A stretch of DNA of 64,000 bases, from the NCBI RefSeq assembly GCF_008369325.1, contig NZ_VOBI01000012.1, forward strand, positions 62,001 to 126,000, read 5' to 3'. This stretch comes from Pseudomonas sp. ANT_H12B (lineage in GTDB: Bacteria; Pseudomonadota; Gammaproteobacteria; Pseudomonadales; Pseudomonadaceae). This document shows positions 50,147 through 57,949 of this stretch, one piece after another (the stretch's first letter is position 1; every line of letters starts with the position of its first letter). Position numbers and translations under genes: made by a program. The notes beneath the pieces were generated by a model. That model worked only from the letters and a program-made list of their open reading frames with translations. It was not told the DNA's origin and made no database searches.

Positions 50147-50746
50147 ATGCCCACTCCCCCTCCACTGCGCAGCATTGCTGTGTTCTCAGGTTCCAACTTC
50201 GGCTTCAACCCAGCGTATGTCGAAGGCGCCAAGGCCTTGGGTCGGGAAATTGCAAAACGCGGCCTGCAGCTTGTCTATGGCGGCACCGACAAAGGTTTGA
50301 TGGGCGTCATGGCCAATACTGTGCTCGCCGAGGGGGGTGAAGTCGTCGGCATCATTACTCGCCTGCTATCTGACCTCGGGCATCTTCATCCTGGACTGAC
50401 CCGGCATGAAGTGACGCAAGACATGCGCAGCCGAAAGACGCGCATGAGTGATTGCGCCGATGCATTCATTGCGTTGCCGGGTGGTCTGGGGACGTTTGAA
50501 GAGCTGTTTGAAGTGGCGACATTGACGCAACTGGGTGAGCACCACAAAGGTGTCGCCTGCCTGAACATCGGCGGCTTTTTCGATCCGGTTCGCAGCCTGC
50601 TCAACCATGCGGTGAAAGAAGGCTTCATGAAAACCGAACACAACGAGATGCTGATTTTCAACACCGATCCGGCGGCCCTGATCGATGCGCTCGAACAGTG
50701 GCAAGCCCCGACCGTCACGAAATGGATTGGCCCTGCGGGTGCTTGA
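50147..50746 (+). CDS. LOG family protein (cytokinin riboside 5'-monophosphate phosphoribohydrolase type)
   Basis: 199 residues of the TIGR00730 Rossmann-fold family. The start has VFSGSNFGFNPAYVEGAKAL, with the two active-site motifs SRKTRMSDCADAF and LPGGLGTFEELFEV (PGGxGTxxE). In plants and some bacteria LOG proteins release free cytokinin; in most bacteria they act as nucleoside-monophosphate glycosidases. The gene ends at a strong terminator. Confidence 0.92.
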   Translation: MPTPPPLRSIAVFSGSNFGFNPAYVEGAKALGREIAKRGLQLVYGGTDKGLMGVMANTVLAEGGEVVGIITRLLSDLGHLHPGLTRHEVTQDMRSRKTRMSDCADAFIALPGGLGTFEELFEVATLTQLGEHHKGVACLNIGGFFDPVRSLLNHAVKEGFMKTEHNEMLIFNTDPAALIDALEQWQAPTVTKWIGPAGA

Positions 50747-50757
50747 TCCCGATTTTC

Positions 50758-50804
50758 GGCCTTGGTGATGCAGCTCCCAAAACCTTTCACCAAGGCCTTT
50801 TTTA
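50758..50804 (+). terminator. Terminator of the GNAT-azoR-LOG operon
   Basis: Stem GGCCTTGGTGA / TCACCAAGGCC with a T6 tail. The large loop is 20-odd bases. Confidence 0.85.
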
Positions 50805-50854
50805 TTCGTGCTTAAACCCGGTGCCTTGCCCTGCTGGCCAAGCACCGGACAACC

Positions 50855-52129
50855 TCAAAACCGCGGTTTGACCGCCTTCCACTCGGGTTTGTAACGCTGC
50901 ATCTGCTTGACGTCATCGCGCTGGCGAATGCCGCAAGTCAGGTATTGATCGTGCAGCTTGCCCAGTTGGTCGTGATCCAGTTCCAGGCCCAAGCCGGGCG
51001 CGCGAGTGATTTTCACGCAGCCATCGACGATGGGTATTTTGCCGCCCTTGATGACTTCTTCATCTGGTTCCTGCCACGGGTAATGGGTGTCGCAGGCGTA
51101 ATCGAGATTGGGCACCGCAGCGGCCACATGCGCCATCGCCATCAGGCTGATGCCCAAGTGCGAGTTGGAATGCATGGACACGCCAAGGCCAAAGGTATCG
51201 CACATTTTGGCCAATGCCTGGGTGTCGCGCAGACCGCCCCAATAGTGGTGGTCAGCGAGGACGATCTGCACGCTGTTCAATGCAACGCTGCGCCGGAACT
51301 CATCGAAATCGGTGACCACCATGTTGGTGGCCAGCGGCAGGCCGGTGCGCTTGTGCAACTCGGACATGCCCTCCAGCCCCGGTGTCGGGTCTTCGTAATA
51401 TTGCAGATCGTCACCCAGCAGTTCGGCCATGCGAATCGAGGTTTCCAGCGACCAGTTGCCGTTCGGGTCGATCCGCAACGGGTAACCGGGAAACGCCTTT
51501 TTCAGCGCCTTGATGCACGACACTTCGTGCTCCGGCGGCAGCGTGCCGGCCTTGAGCTTGATGCTCTTGAAACCGTTGGCCTCAATCATGCGCCGCGCCT
51601 GGGCGACGATCTGCTCTTCGTTCAGCGCTTCGCCCCAACTGTCCGGTTTATAGGGCGAATCGACATGCTGGGCGTACTTGAAAAACAGATACGCACTGAA
51701 CGGGATCTCGTCGCGGATCGCACCGCCGAGCAAGTCCACCAACGGCACGTTCAACGAGTGCGCCTGCAAATCCAGGAACGCCACTTCGAACGCCGAATAC
51801 GCGTTGCTCACCGCTTTGCTGGCGTGGGAACCGGGTGCCAGTTCCGCACCGGCAATGCTCGCCGGTTTGTTCGCCGCCACCGTGGCTTGCACGATACTGC
51901 GCAACTGATTGAGGTTGAACGGGTCGAGGCCGATCAGTTGATTTTGCAGTTGCTGCTGGATCAACAGCGCCGGGGCGTCGCCGTAACTTTCACCCAGGCC
52001 AATGTAGCCATTGTCGCTCTCGATTTCGATGATCGAGCGCAGCGCGAAGGGTTCGTGGATACCGCTGGCGTTGAGCAGCGGTGGATCACGAAAGGCGATT
52101 GGCGTGACGGTGACTCGTTTGATTCTCAA
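50855..52129 (-). CDS. Enolase-superfamily acid-sugar dehydratase (glucarate dehydratase type)
   Basis: 424 residues. The catalytic features are the KxK pair in FKSIKLKAG, metal ligands in RIDPNGNWS and YYEDPTPG, and the His-containing VSMHSNSHLGISLMAMAHVA, which corresponds to the glucarate dehydratase SHSNNHFDISL motif. The N-terminus (VTPIAFRDPPLLNASGIHEP) also fits that family. It is shorter than GudD (about 450) and lacks part of its middle, so it may use a related acid sugar. Coupled by a 4-base overlap to an MFS permease. Confidence 0.82.
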   Translation of the reverse strand: MRIKRVTVTPIAFRDPPLLNASGIHEPFALRSIIEIESDNGYIGLGESYGDAPALLIQQQLQNQLIGLDPFNLNQLRSIVQATVAANKPASIAGAELAPGSHASKAVSNAYSAFEVAFLDLQAHSLNVPLVDLLGGAIRDEIPFSAYLFFKYAQHVDSPYKPDSWGEALNEEQIVAQARRMIEANGFKSIKLKAGTLPPEHEVSCIKALKKAFPGYPLRIDPNGNWSLETSIRMAELLGDDLQYYEDPTPGLEGMSELHKRTGLPLATNMVVTDFDEFRRSVALNSVQIVLADHHYWGGLRDTQALAKMCDTFGLGVSMHSNSHLGISLMAMAHVAAAVPNLDYACDTHYPWQEPDEEVIKGGKIPIVDGCVKITRAPGLGLELDHDQLGKLHDQYLTCGIRQRDDVKQMQRYKPEWKAVKPRF

Positions 52130-53529
52130 GAGGCTGCTCCCTTTGGATCAGGTTTCAAAGCTGGGTGGCTTGCAGATTTTTGTGATGAAGAGTTGGCGAC
52201 AGGTTGGCCGGTCAGCGATCGGAGCGCATCACCACGCGGCGCGGTGCGAGCGAAAAAGATCACCACCGCGGCCACCAGCGAAGTGGCTGCCAGGCCGTAA
52301 AGCCCGCCTTCGATAGAGCCGGTTTTTTGCTCCAGAAAACCGAACGCTGTCGGCGCGACGAAACCGCCGAGGTTACCGATCGAGTTGATCAACGCGATCA
52401 CCGCGGCGGCGATCCGTGCATCGAGATAGCCTTGTGGAATCGGCCAGAACAACGCCGAGGCCGCCTTGAAACCAATCGCGGCAAAACAGATGGCGACGAA
52501 AGCGAAAATTGGCCCGCCGGTGGTGGACATGAACATGCCGAACGCGGCAATCACCAGGGTCAAGGCAACCCAGGCCTGCTGGTGTTTCCATTTGCCGGCC
52601 ATCGCGGCGAAGCCATACATCGCGATGATCGAAATGATCCACGGAATCGAGTTGAACAGGCCGACCTGGAAGTCGCCGAGGTTGCCCATTTTCTTGATCA
52701 TGCTCGGCAGCCAGAAGGTGGCGCCATAAATGGTCAAGGCAATGGAAAAGTAGATAAAGCAGAACAGCGCAATCTGCTTGTCGGCCAGCAGCTTGAACAT
52801 CGACGGCTTGACCGTCTGCGCGGCTTCACGAGCCTGCTGTTCCAGCGCGATGGCGCTCGTCAGTGCATCCTTTTCTTCGGTGCTCAGCCATTTCGCTTCA
52901 CGCGGATGCGATTGCAACCAGAACCAGACAAAACCGCAGAGCACGATGGAGGCAAAACCTTCAATCAGGAACATCCACTGCCAGCCATGCAGGCTGAACC
53001 CGCTGACGTTCAACAGCGCACCGGACACCGGGCCGGAAATCACCGAGGCAATGGCTGAACCACTGAGGAAGATCGCCATGGCCTTGCCACGTTCGGTCGA
53101 CGGCAGCCATTGGGTGAAGTAGTAAATGATGCCGGGGAAAAAGCCCGCTTCGGCTGCACCGAGAACAAAACGCAGCACATAAAAGCTGGTTTCACCGCGC
53201 ACAAACGCCATGGCCATCGCCGCCGCGCCCCAGGTGAACATGATGCGCGTCAGCCAGGCGCGCGCACCGTAACGTTGCAACAGCATGTTGGAGGGCACTT
53301 CGAAAATCGCGTATCCGATGAAGAACAACCCGGCACCCAGGCCATAGGCTGCAGCGCCAATGCCCAGGTCGGTTTCCAAGTGGCTGCGCACAAAACCGAT
53401 GTTGACCCGGTCGATGTAGTTGACGATGAACATCACCACGAACAGCGGCAGCACATGGCGCTTCACCTTCGCCGCTGCGCGGGCAAGCACAGTCGGGTCT
53501 GGCGGACTCTGGAGGGTATTCAAGGGCAA
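52126..53529 (-). CDS. MFS transporter, anion:cation symporter (acid-sugar/aromatic acid) type
   Basis: 467 residues, twelve membrane helices. The N-terminal motif LFVVMFIVNYIDRVNIGFVR is characteristic of the ACS family (GudP, ExuT, phthalate permeases). A central cytoplasmic stretch with SHPREAKWLSTEEKDALTSA separates the halves. It should import the substrate of the downstream dehydratase. The start at 53529 follows GGGAGTTG. The regulator is the divergent LysR gene. Confidence 0.9.
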   Translation of the reverse strand: MPLNTLQSPPDPTVLARAAAKVKRHVLPLFVVMFIVNYIDRVNIGFVRSHLETDLGIGAAAYGLGAGLFFIGYAIFEVPSNMLLQRYGARAWLTRIMFTWGAAAMAMAFVRGETSFYVLRFVLGAAEAGFFPGIIYYFTQWLPSTERGKAMAIFLSGSAIASVISGPVSGALLNVSGFSLHGWQWMFLIEGFASIVLCGFVWFWLQSHPREAKWLSTEEKDALTSAIALEQQAREAAQTVKPSMFKLLADKQIALFCFIYFSIALTIYGATFWLPSMIKKMGNLGDFQVGLFNSIPWIISIIAMYGFAAMAGKWKHQQAWVALTLVIAAFGMFMSTTGGPIFAFVAICFAAIGFKAASALFWPIPQGYLDARIAAAVIALINSIGNLGGFVAPTAFGFLEQKTGSIEGGLYGLAATSLVAAVVIFFARTAPRGDALRSLTGQPVANSSSQKSASHPALKPDPKGAAS

Positions 53530-53586
53530 CTCCCGTTCATTGTTTTTTTAGGGACGAGCCGATCATGGACGTGCACATTGATCCCG

Positions 53587-53625
53587 TCTAATCTAACTTG
53601 GCATTCGATTGATACCTGGATTAGA
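53587..53625. promoter_or_regulatory. Inverted repeat upstream of the LysR gene
   Basis: TCTAATC (53587-53593) and GATTAGA (53619-53625) pair perfectly over a 25-bp spacer. They lie in the 99-bp divergent region a few bases before the LysR start, and are a candidate regulator site. Confidence 0.45.
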
Positions 53626-53628
53626 TCA

Positions 53629-54531
53629 ATGTTCGAACTCACCCAATTGCGCTGCTTCACCACCGTGGCGACGGAACTCAACTTCCGTCGTGCCGCCGAA
53701 CGGCTGAACATGACCCAACCACCCCTCAGCCGACAGATTCAACTGCTGGAACACCATCTGGGCGTCGAGCTATTTACCCGCACCACCCGCAGCGTCGCCC
53801 TGACGGCTGCCGGCCGCGCGTTCTTCATCGAAGCGCAAAATCTGCTGGAGCGCGCCCAGCAAGCCGCCGTGACCGCCCGACGTTTTGCCGAAGGCGATAT
53901 CGGTTCGGTCAACATCAGCTTCGTCGGCAGCGCGGTGTACGAATTCCTGCCCAAGGTCATCGCCGAAGCGCGGCTCAAACAACCGCATGTGAAAATCGAT
54001 CTGTCAGAGATGAACACCTACCAGCAGCACGAAGCCCTTCGCGCTCGGCGTATCGATTTGGGCATCGTTCGCGCGCCCTTACTGGAGCCGGGCTACGCCA
54101 CCGAGTGCCTGGTGCGAGAACCGTTCGTACTGGCCGTCCCCAGCAATCATCGATTGGCCAGCGCCGAAACCGTGTCCGTCAAAGACCTCGACGCGCAACC
54201 TTTCCTGATGTACTCCCACGCCGCCTACCCACCGTTCAACGAACTGCTGACCGGCATGCTTCGATCCGCCCGCGTCGCCCCGGAATACGTGCAATGGCTG
54301 GGTTCTTCACTGACGATTTTGGCGCTGGTCAACGCTGGAATGGGTCTTGCGTTGGTGCCGCGTTGTGCCAGCAGTGTGGTGTTCAAGAATGTGGTGTTTC
54401 GGGATATTGATTTGGGGGAAGGCGTACAGAGCGAACTGCATTTGATCTGGCGCGAGAACAATGACAATCCGGCGTTTGCGATGTTGCTGGAGGGGATTCG
54501 GACGGCTGTACGGGAAGGATGGGGATTGTGA
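53629..54531 (+). CDS. LysR family regulator of the acid-sugar genes
   Basis: 300 residues from ATG 53629; a much longer frame beginning at 53110 overlaps the permease gene on the other strand and is not real. The HTH is MFELTQLRCFTTVATELNFR, RLNMTQPPLSRQIQLLEHHL. It is a close relative in form of CatR/BenM-type regulators. It is divergent from the permease and dehydratase. Its last 20 codons are duplicated as a fragment at 56974-57036. Confidence 0.92.
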   Translation: MFELTQLRCFTTVATELNFRRAAERLNMTQPPLSRQIQLLEHHLGVELFTRTTRSVALTAAGRAFFIEAQNLLERAQQAAVTARRFAEGDIGSVNISFVGSAVYEFLPKVIAEARLKQPHVKIDLSEMNTYQQHEALRARRIDLGIVRAPLLEPGYATECLVREPFVLAVPSNHRLASAETVSVKDLDAQPFLMYSHAAYPPFNELLTGMLRSARVAPEYVQWLGSSLTILALVNAGMGLALVPRCASSVVFKNVVFRDIDLGEGVQSELHLIWRENNDNPAFAMLLEGIRTAVREGWGL

Positions 54532-54637
54532 TTTTTTAGGGAGGACGTGGCAACAAGCACCCATCACTAAAAAACAAATCCCAAGCGCACTACACAGGTA
54601 TGATCCAAAAGCCCCAACCCACCCACGGCCCCCATTC

Positions 54638-55090
54638 ATGCCAGCATCTCAGACCCGCCCCTCCTCCGCGCCCTTACTCCAGCAAGGCGAAACCGTCGTC
54701 CTGTTCGACGGCCTATGCAAATTGTGTAACGGCTGGGCAAGGTTTCTGATCCGCCACGATCTGCACCGACGCGTGCGGCTGGCGTCAGTGCAATCCCCTG
54801 AAGGTCAGGCACTGTTGGCGTGGGCAAATTTACCGGTGGATCAATTCGACACCATGGCGGTGATCCGCGACCGGCATTACTGGGTGCGTTCAGATGCCTT
54901 CTTCGAAGTTATCAACCTGCTGCCCGGTCTTTGGCGCGCGGTGATGTTGCTGCGCGGTTGCCCTCGCTGGCTGCGGGATTGGGCCTACGATCGCGTTGCG
55001 CTGAATCGGTATCGGCTCTTCGGCAAATACGACACGTGCCTTTTGCCCCATCCCGACCATGAACACCGCTTCTTGAAAGCCCCAAGATGA
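54638..55090 (+). CDS. DCC family thiol-disulphide oxidoreductase-like protein (DUF393)
   Basis: 150 residues from ATG 54638. The family name comes from the DxxCxxC motif, here FDGLCKLCNGWARF near residues 24-36. RLASVQSPEGQALLAWANL and YDRVALNRYRLFGKYDTCL are also typical. The fold is thioredoxin-like without a known substrate. It overlaps the DoxX-like gene by 4 bases (ATGA), a common pair. Confidence 0.88.
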   Translation: MPASQTRPSSAPLLQQGETVVLFDGLCKLCNGWARFLIRHDLHRRVRLASVQSPEGQALLAWANLPVDQFDTMAVIRDRHYWVRSDAFFEVINLLPGLWRAVMLLRGCPRWLRDWAYDRVALNRYRLFGKYDTCLLPHPDHEHRFLKAPR

Positions 55091-55464
55091 GCGTCCTGAA
55101 ACGCGTCCACTGGATCGCCCGCGGCGGCCTGGTTTTCATGTTTGCCTACCACGGTCTGGTGCCCAAGCTGCTCTGGCTGAGTCAAGGCGAGCGAACCATG
55201 ATCCAGGCGCATGGTATCCAGCAAGTGGAGCTATTCGCCTATGCGGCAGGCGTTGCGGAAATTGGCCTGGCCTTGTGGTTGTTGCTGGCGCGGCGCACTG
55301 CCTGGCCGCTGATCGTCGCTTCGTCGGCGCTGACCGGCCTGTTGCTGGATGTCGCGATTTTCAATCCGGCCATGCTCAGGGAGGCCTTCAATCCCGTTAC
55401 GCTGAATGTGGCGGGATTGGCCCTGTGCGCGGTGGTCTGGAATACACGGCTTGAGCAAAAGTGA
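55087..55464 (+). CDS. DoxX-like family membrane protein
   Basis: 125 residues with four membrane helices (GGLVFMFAYHGLVPKLLWLS, AYAAGVAEIGLALWLLLA, WPLIVASSALTGLLLDVAIF, VTLNVAGLALCAVVW), fitting the DoxX-like PF13781 family. DoxX proteins are linked to thiosulfate:quinone reduction and to membrane redox complexes in oxidative stress. It is coupled to the DCC gene upstream. Its TGA overlaps a GTG that opens a possible third frame. Confidence 0.85.
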   Translation: MSVLKRVHWIARGGLVFMFAYHGLVPKLLWLSQGERTMIQAHGIQQVELFAYAAGVAEIGLALWLLLARRTAWPLIVASSALTGLLLDVAIFNPAMLREAFNPVTLNVAGLALCAVVWNTRLEQK

Positions 55465-55583
55465 GGTCGCCGCGACTACATCAAGAACTCAACCAACTGT
55501 CCCGGCGTGAACTTCGTCACCATGATCATCATGATCATCACGATCATCACGATCATCACGATCATCACGATCACAAAGAGTAG
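55461..55583 (+). CDS. Possible 40-residue His/Asp-rich peptide coupled to the DoxX gene
   Basis: The frame starts at GTG 55461, which overlaps the DoxX stop as GTGA, the same kind of overlap that couples DCC to DoxX. It reads MRSPRLHQELNQLSRREL, then R and a run of HHD units at residues 20-38 (13 His, 6 Asp), then KE and TAG. The run is encoded by the 9-bp tandem repeat at 55518-55576. Such a tail would bind Ni, Zn, Cu or Co. It may equally be chance: the frame is short, starts with GTG, and the repeat may be a mutational expansion at the broken end of a GNAT gene on the other strand. Confidence 0.35.
   Translation: MRSPRLHQELNQLSRRELRHHDHHDHHDHHDHHDHHDHKE
55518..55576. repeat. Short tandem repeat, unit CATCACGAT
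   Basis: About six 9-bp units, the first ones varied (CATGATCAT), the last ones identical. A minisatellite of this kind can change length by slippage. It is read as HHD repeats in the frame at 55461 and marks the point where the minus-strand GNAT remnant breaks off. Confidence 0.9.
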
Positions 55584-55795
55584 CCAGCAAACTGCTCGTC
55601 GATGATCGCGACCGTCAACCGATTAAAGTTTTCCACCCAGCGTGTAAGGTGTCGCTCCAACTGGGTCTGCCATGCATGTTCATGATCGGGTTCCCAGCAC
55701 CGGATGTAGTCCTGCTCTCCCCGATATATCGAAGGAAGATCTGTGACACACGCTTGCCGTAATTTGAGCGCCGTCCTGGTGCCTTTAGGTAATGC
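55571..55795 (-). pseudogene. Truncated GNAT acetyltransferase
   Basis: On the minus strand a frame reads YALPKGTRTALKLRQACVTD, LPSIYRGEQDYIRCWEPDHE, AWQTQLERHLTRWVENFNRL and TVAIIDEQFAGYSL. This is the N-terminal half of a GNAT protein up to the first acetyl-CoA strand. It stops with TGA at 55571-55573, exactly where the tandem repeat begins. No good start codon is seen at its 5' end. The acetyl-CoA-binding half is missing, so it is not functional. From here to the DUF6130 gene (about 300 bases) I see nothing else. Confidence 0.65.
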
Positions 55796-56100
55796 ATAGG
55801 GACATACGCCAAATCATAGGCGCAAGTGGTTGGCCCTCGTCAATAGTCGCCATGACCGACAGCTTTGAACCCACGATCGTTGAATCCACAGCCAAAAGCG
55901 GTCAGTGCGTGTCGATTAGATAAATGGGCGATTCCGATTTTAAATAACAATCAAATCAGTCCAGTCGTGACTAAGTCAGGTTCCTCAAAGGCTTTAGATC
56001 GTCGTTGGGCGCTTTTGAAACCATGCGACACATTTTCTGTAAACGTAGACAACTGCGCGGTTTGATCTAGCCTTGAGTGATAGCACGCGGGAGAAAAACC

Positions 56101-56586
56101 ATGCCCCTCGCTCTCAGAAATCTGTTCGCCCTTGCTTTGGGCTTCTTGTTTTGCACAACAGCGTTCGGTCAAGGGGTAGCAGACACCAATCCCCCATCGG
56201 CAATACTCCCATTGAAATCTGAGACGCTGCCAAAACTCATTGCCTATCCGCCGCTTGCCGAGGCGCTCGCCCGCGGTGTTGTCATCATCCAGTATCGAAC
56301 AGAGCACGCCAGGATCATGCCGGTATTTGGCAAAGCGGCGGCTGATGTATCACCACGTTTGAGTCACCTTCACGTGACCGTCGACGACTGGAAAGGTACA
56401 TGGGCGCACACCAGTGAAGATCCAATTATCGTGGTTGGACTGAAGCCCGGCATTCACAATGTTCTTCTCGAAGTGGCCGACCCGACTCACAAAATCCTCA
56501 CCAGTACGACAGTGAGTTTTATCGTCCCGGACAAGAAGCCAGCAGACGCCTCCCACATTGACGATGGTCACGCAATAAAACCATAA
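56101..56586 (+). CDS. Secreted protein of the DUF6130 type
   Basis: 161 residues from ATG 56101 with a Sec signal peptide (NLFALALGFLFCTTAFG, cleaved near residue 24). The mature protein is a single beta-rich domain with LSHLHVTVDDWKGTWAHTSE and IIVVGLKPGIHNVLLEVADP, which I recognise as DUF6130. The family has no known role; the His residues in the HLHV and AHTSE motifs could bind metal. The gene stands alone in a region of debris. Confidence 0.75.
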   Translation: MPLALRNLFALALGFLFCTTAFGQGVADTNPPSAILPLKSETLPKLIAYPPLAEALARGVVIIQYRTEHARIMPVFGKAAADVSPRLSHLHVTVDDWKGTWAHTSEDPIIVVGLKPGIHNVLLEVADPTHKILTSTTVSFIVPDKKPADASHIDDGHAIKP

Positions 56587-56973
56587 CTGTTGGGTGTATA
56601 TCGCCTTGACTCGACACCGGCTAATGGACGTCCCTTTTTTCGTTGGCTTTGAGGACATTCGAGTGAACATTTTCGACTGGTCATGTCGATTCTGCTGCTG
56701 GTCGGAATGCTGTCGTACCACCGCCCACCTGATGCCGCGGACCAACGAATGTAGGTCCGCCCGTGGTTGACCTGGATAGGACTGTTCCTGCTGGTTGACG
56801 TGGCGGTGGCGTACGTTGCGAATTCGCCGATCGCCGGCAATCTCGCGGTGCGCCTCTCGATGGAAGGTGATGCCCTAGGAACTCCAGCGCACCAATCAGG
56901 AACTGGGCCCTGACCCTCCTCTCTGAGTCGCTGAAAGCGTCGGCACGGATACTCGGCTTTGCACCACAGCATT
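56587..56973. other. Gene debris without an intact frame
   Basis: Short broken frames only. One reads MSILLLVGMLSYHRPP then a stop, then RPWLTWIGLFLLVDVAVAYV, hydrophobic pieces like parts of a membrane protein, but I cannot name the family. Confidence 0.5.
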
Positions 56974-57036
56974 GGGCATTTGCGATGTTGCTGGAGGGGA
57001 TTCGGGCGGCTCTGCGGGAACGATGGGAGTGTGAGT
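56974..57036 (+). pseudogene. Duplicated 3' end of the LysR gene at 53629
   Basis: The sequence reads GCATTTGCGATGTTGCTGGA and continues GGGGATTCGGGCGGCT, nearly identical to the last codons of the LysR gene at 54475-54531 (FAMLLEGIRTAVREGWGL versus FAMLLEGIRAALRERWE). Only some 55-60 bases are shared. Either a partial duplication or the tail of a lost paralogue. Confidence 0.7.
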
Positions 57037-57117
57037 TTTCACGTCAGATGCGTCCTCGATTTTCTTGACGTTCACCGCGTGTAGGACGCGCCCGCCCACC
57101 GATTCAACAGCGCCGCA

Positions 57118-57240
57118 ATGCGCTTGGTGGATCATCTGGACGGGGGGTCGCGCAATGCCCTGCCGGGCATTTCCAACAGCATGATGTTGGCGGAAATCAT
57201 CGCGAACCGGGTGCTGGAGCAAATCGATCCGCCTGCGTAG
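57118..57240 (+). pseudogene. DUF6124/DUF3077-like C-terminal fragment
   Basis: A frame from 57118 reads MRLVDHLDGGSRNALPGISN, SMMLAEIIANRVLEQIDPP and a stop. This resembles the end of a small Pseudomonas protein family of unknown function (DUF6124 type, usual ending LAVNRALDQVDPP). The N-terminal two thirds are absent. The identification is from memory and moderate. Confidence 0.45.
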
Positions 57241-57323
57241 TGAAAGATGCGTGTGGCGAGGGCGCTGCTGCGCACTCGCCATCACGCCCACAAGGGCGGC
57301 CACTTTGCCGGCCGGAAATCAGC

Positions 57324-57430
57324 TCAAAAACGGTAGTTCAGACCGACGCTGACACTGCGAGCATTGCCGGACAGGAACGTCGGCTGGCTGGTATCGGCAC
57401 GGCATTCAAGCCCCAGACAGTTTTCGAAAT
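57324..57430 (-). pseudogene. C-terminal tail of an outer-membrane beta-barrel (TonB receptor type)
   Basis: On the minus strand about 30 codons read LECRADTSQPTFLSGNARSV, SVGLNYRF and a stop. A terminal strand ending in aromatic F preceded by alternating hydrophobics is the insertion signal of outer-membrane barrels, and this ending is TonB-receptor-like. The rest of the gene is gone. It overlaps the 3' end of the next minus-strand gene in another frame. Confidence 0.5.
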
Positions 57431-57762
57431 CTCACCGCACGGTCGACGCTGTCGACCATTTGCGAGGCCGCATGAATCGTCAGCGGGTGCTGGGTGAAAC
57501 CCGGCCTGGGCGTGATGTAGCCAGCCATTTCGCGTGCGACCGCAAGCTGTTGATCCGACCCTTGGGCGAGCAAAGCGATCACCAGGTTTTCCAAGGCAAT
57601 CACACGGATCCTAAGGTGGACCAGTTCGGCGTTGGACAACTCTGGTATCTCGTTCGCCTCGTTGCTCTGGAGGGTATCTGCTGCGCCTTCATTGTCCCAT
57701 TTCGACAATGCCATCAGGAGCTGCTGTGAAGAGGCTGAGGAATCTTTGTTATCTTCAGGCAT
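57406..57762 (-). CDS. Hypothetical protein, Pseudomonas-type family
   Basis: 118 residues from ATG 57762 (MPEDNKDSSASSQQLLMALS). The core ELSNAELVHLRIRVIALENL and AREMAGYITPRPGFTQHPLT is soluble and helical, and I believe it is a conserved genus-specific family with unknown function. The C-terminus may have been replaced, because the last codons overlap the receptor remnant. It is flanked by debris, so it may or may not still be expressed. Confidence 0.65.
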   Translation of the reverse strand: MPEDNKDSSASSQQLLMALSKWDNEGAADTLQSNEANEIPELSNAELVHLRIRVIALENLVIALLAQGSDQQLAVAREMAGYITPRPGFTQHPLTIHAASQMVDSVDRAVRFRKLSGA

Positions 57763-57949
57763 TCGAGGTTCTCCGGTAGAAGTGGATGCTTGTCGGCAGG
57801 CCGGCGCAGCTGACCTAGATGATCTTTGTTCGGCCAAGACCTCAAACGTTTGACTCCGCGAGCACTCGCATGAGTTTAGCCCAGGGCCTGACGATCAGCG
57901 TAATTGCCGCTGGCGCCTTGAGCATCTGTGCATTTCCTGCGCCGAAAGC

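Noticed and set aside
53110-53628. 473-residue version of the LysR protein
   Set aside because: The extra N-terminal 173 codons overlap the MFS gene on the opposite strand and the divergent promoter; the HTH begins at ATG 53629.
55518-55576. CRISPR-like regular repeat
   Set aside because: The unit is 9 bp with no spacers and there are no cas genes; it is a simple tandem repeat.
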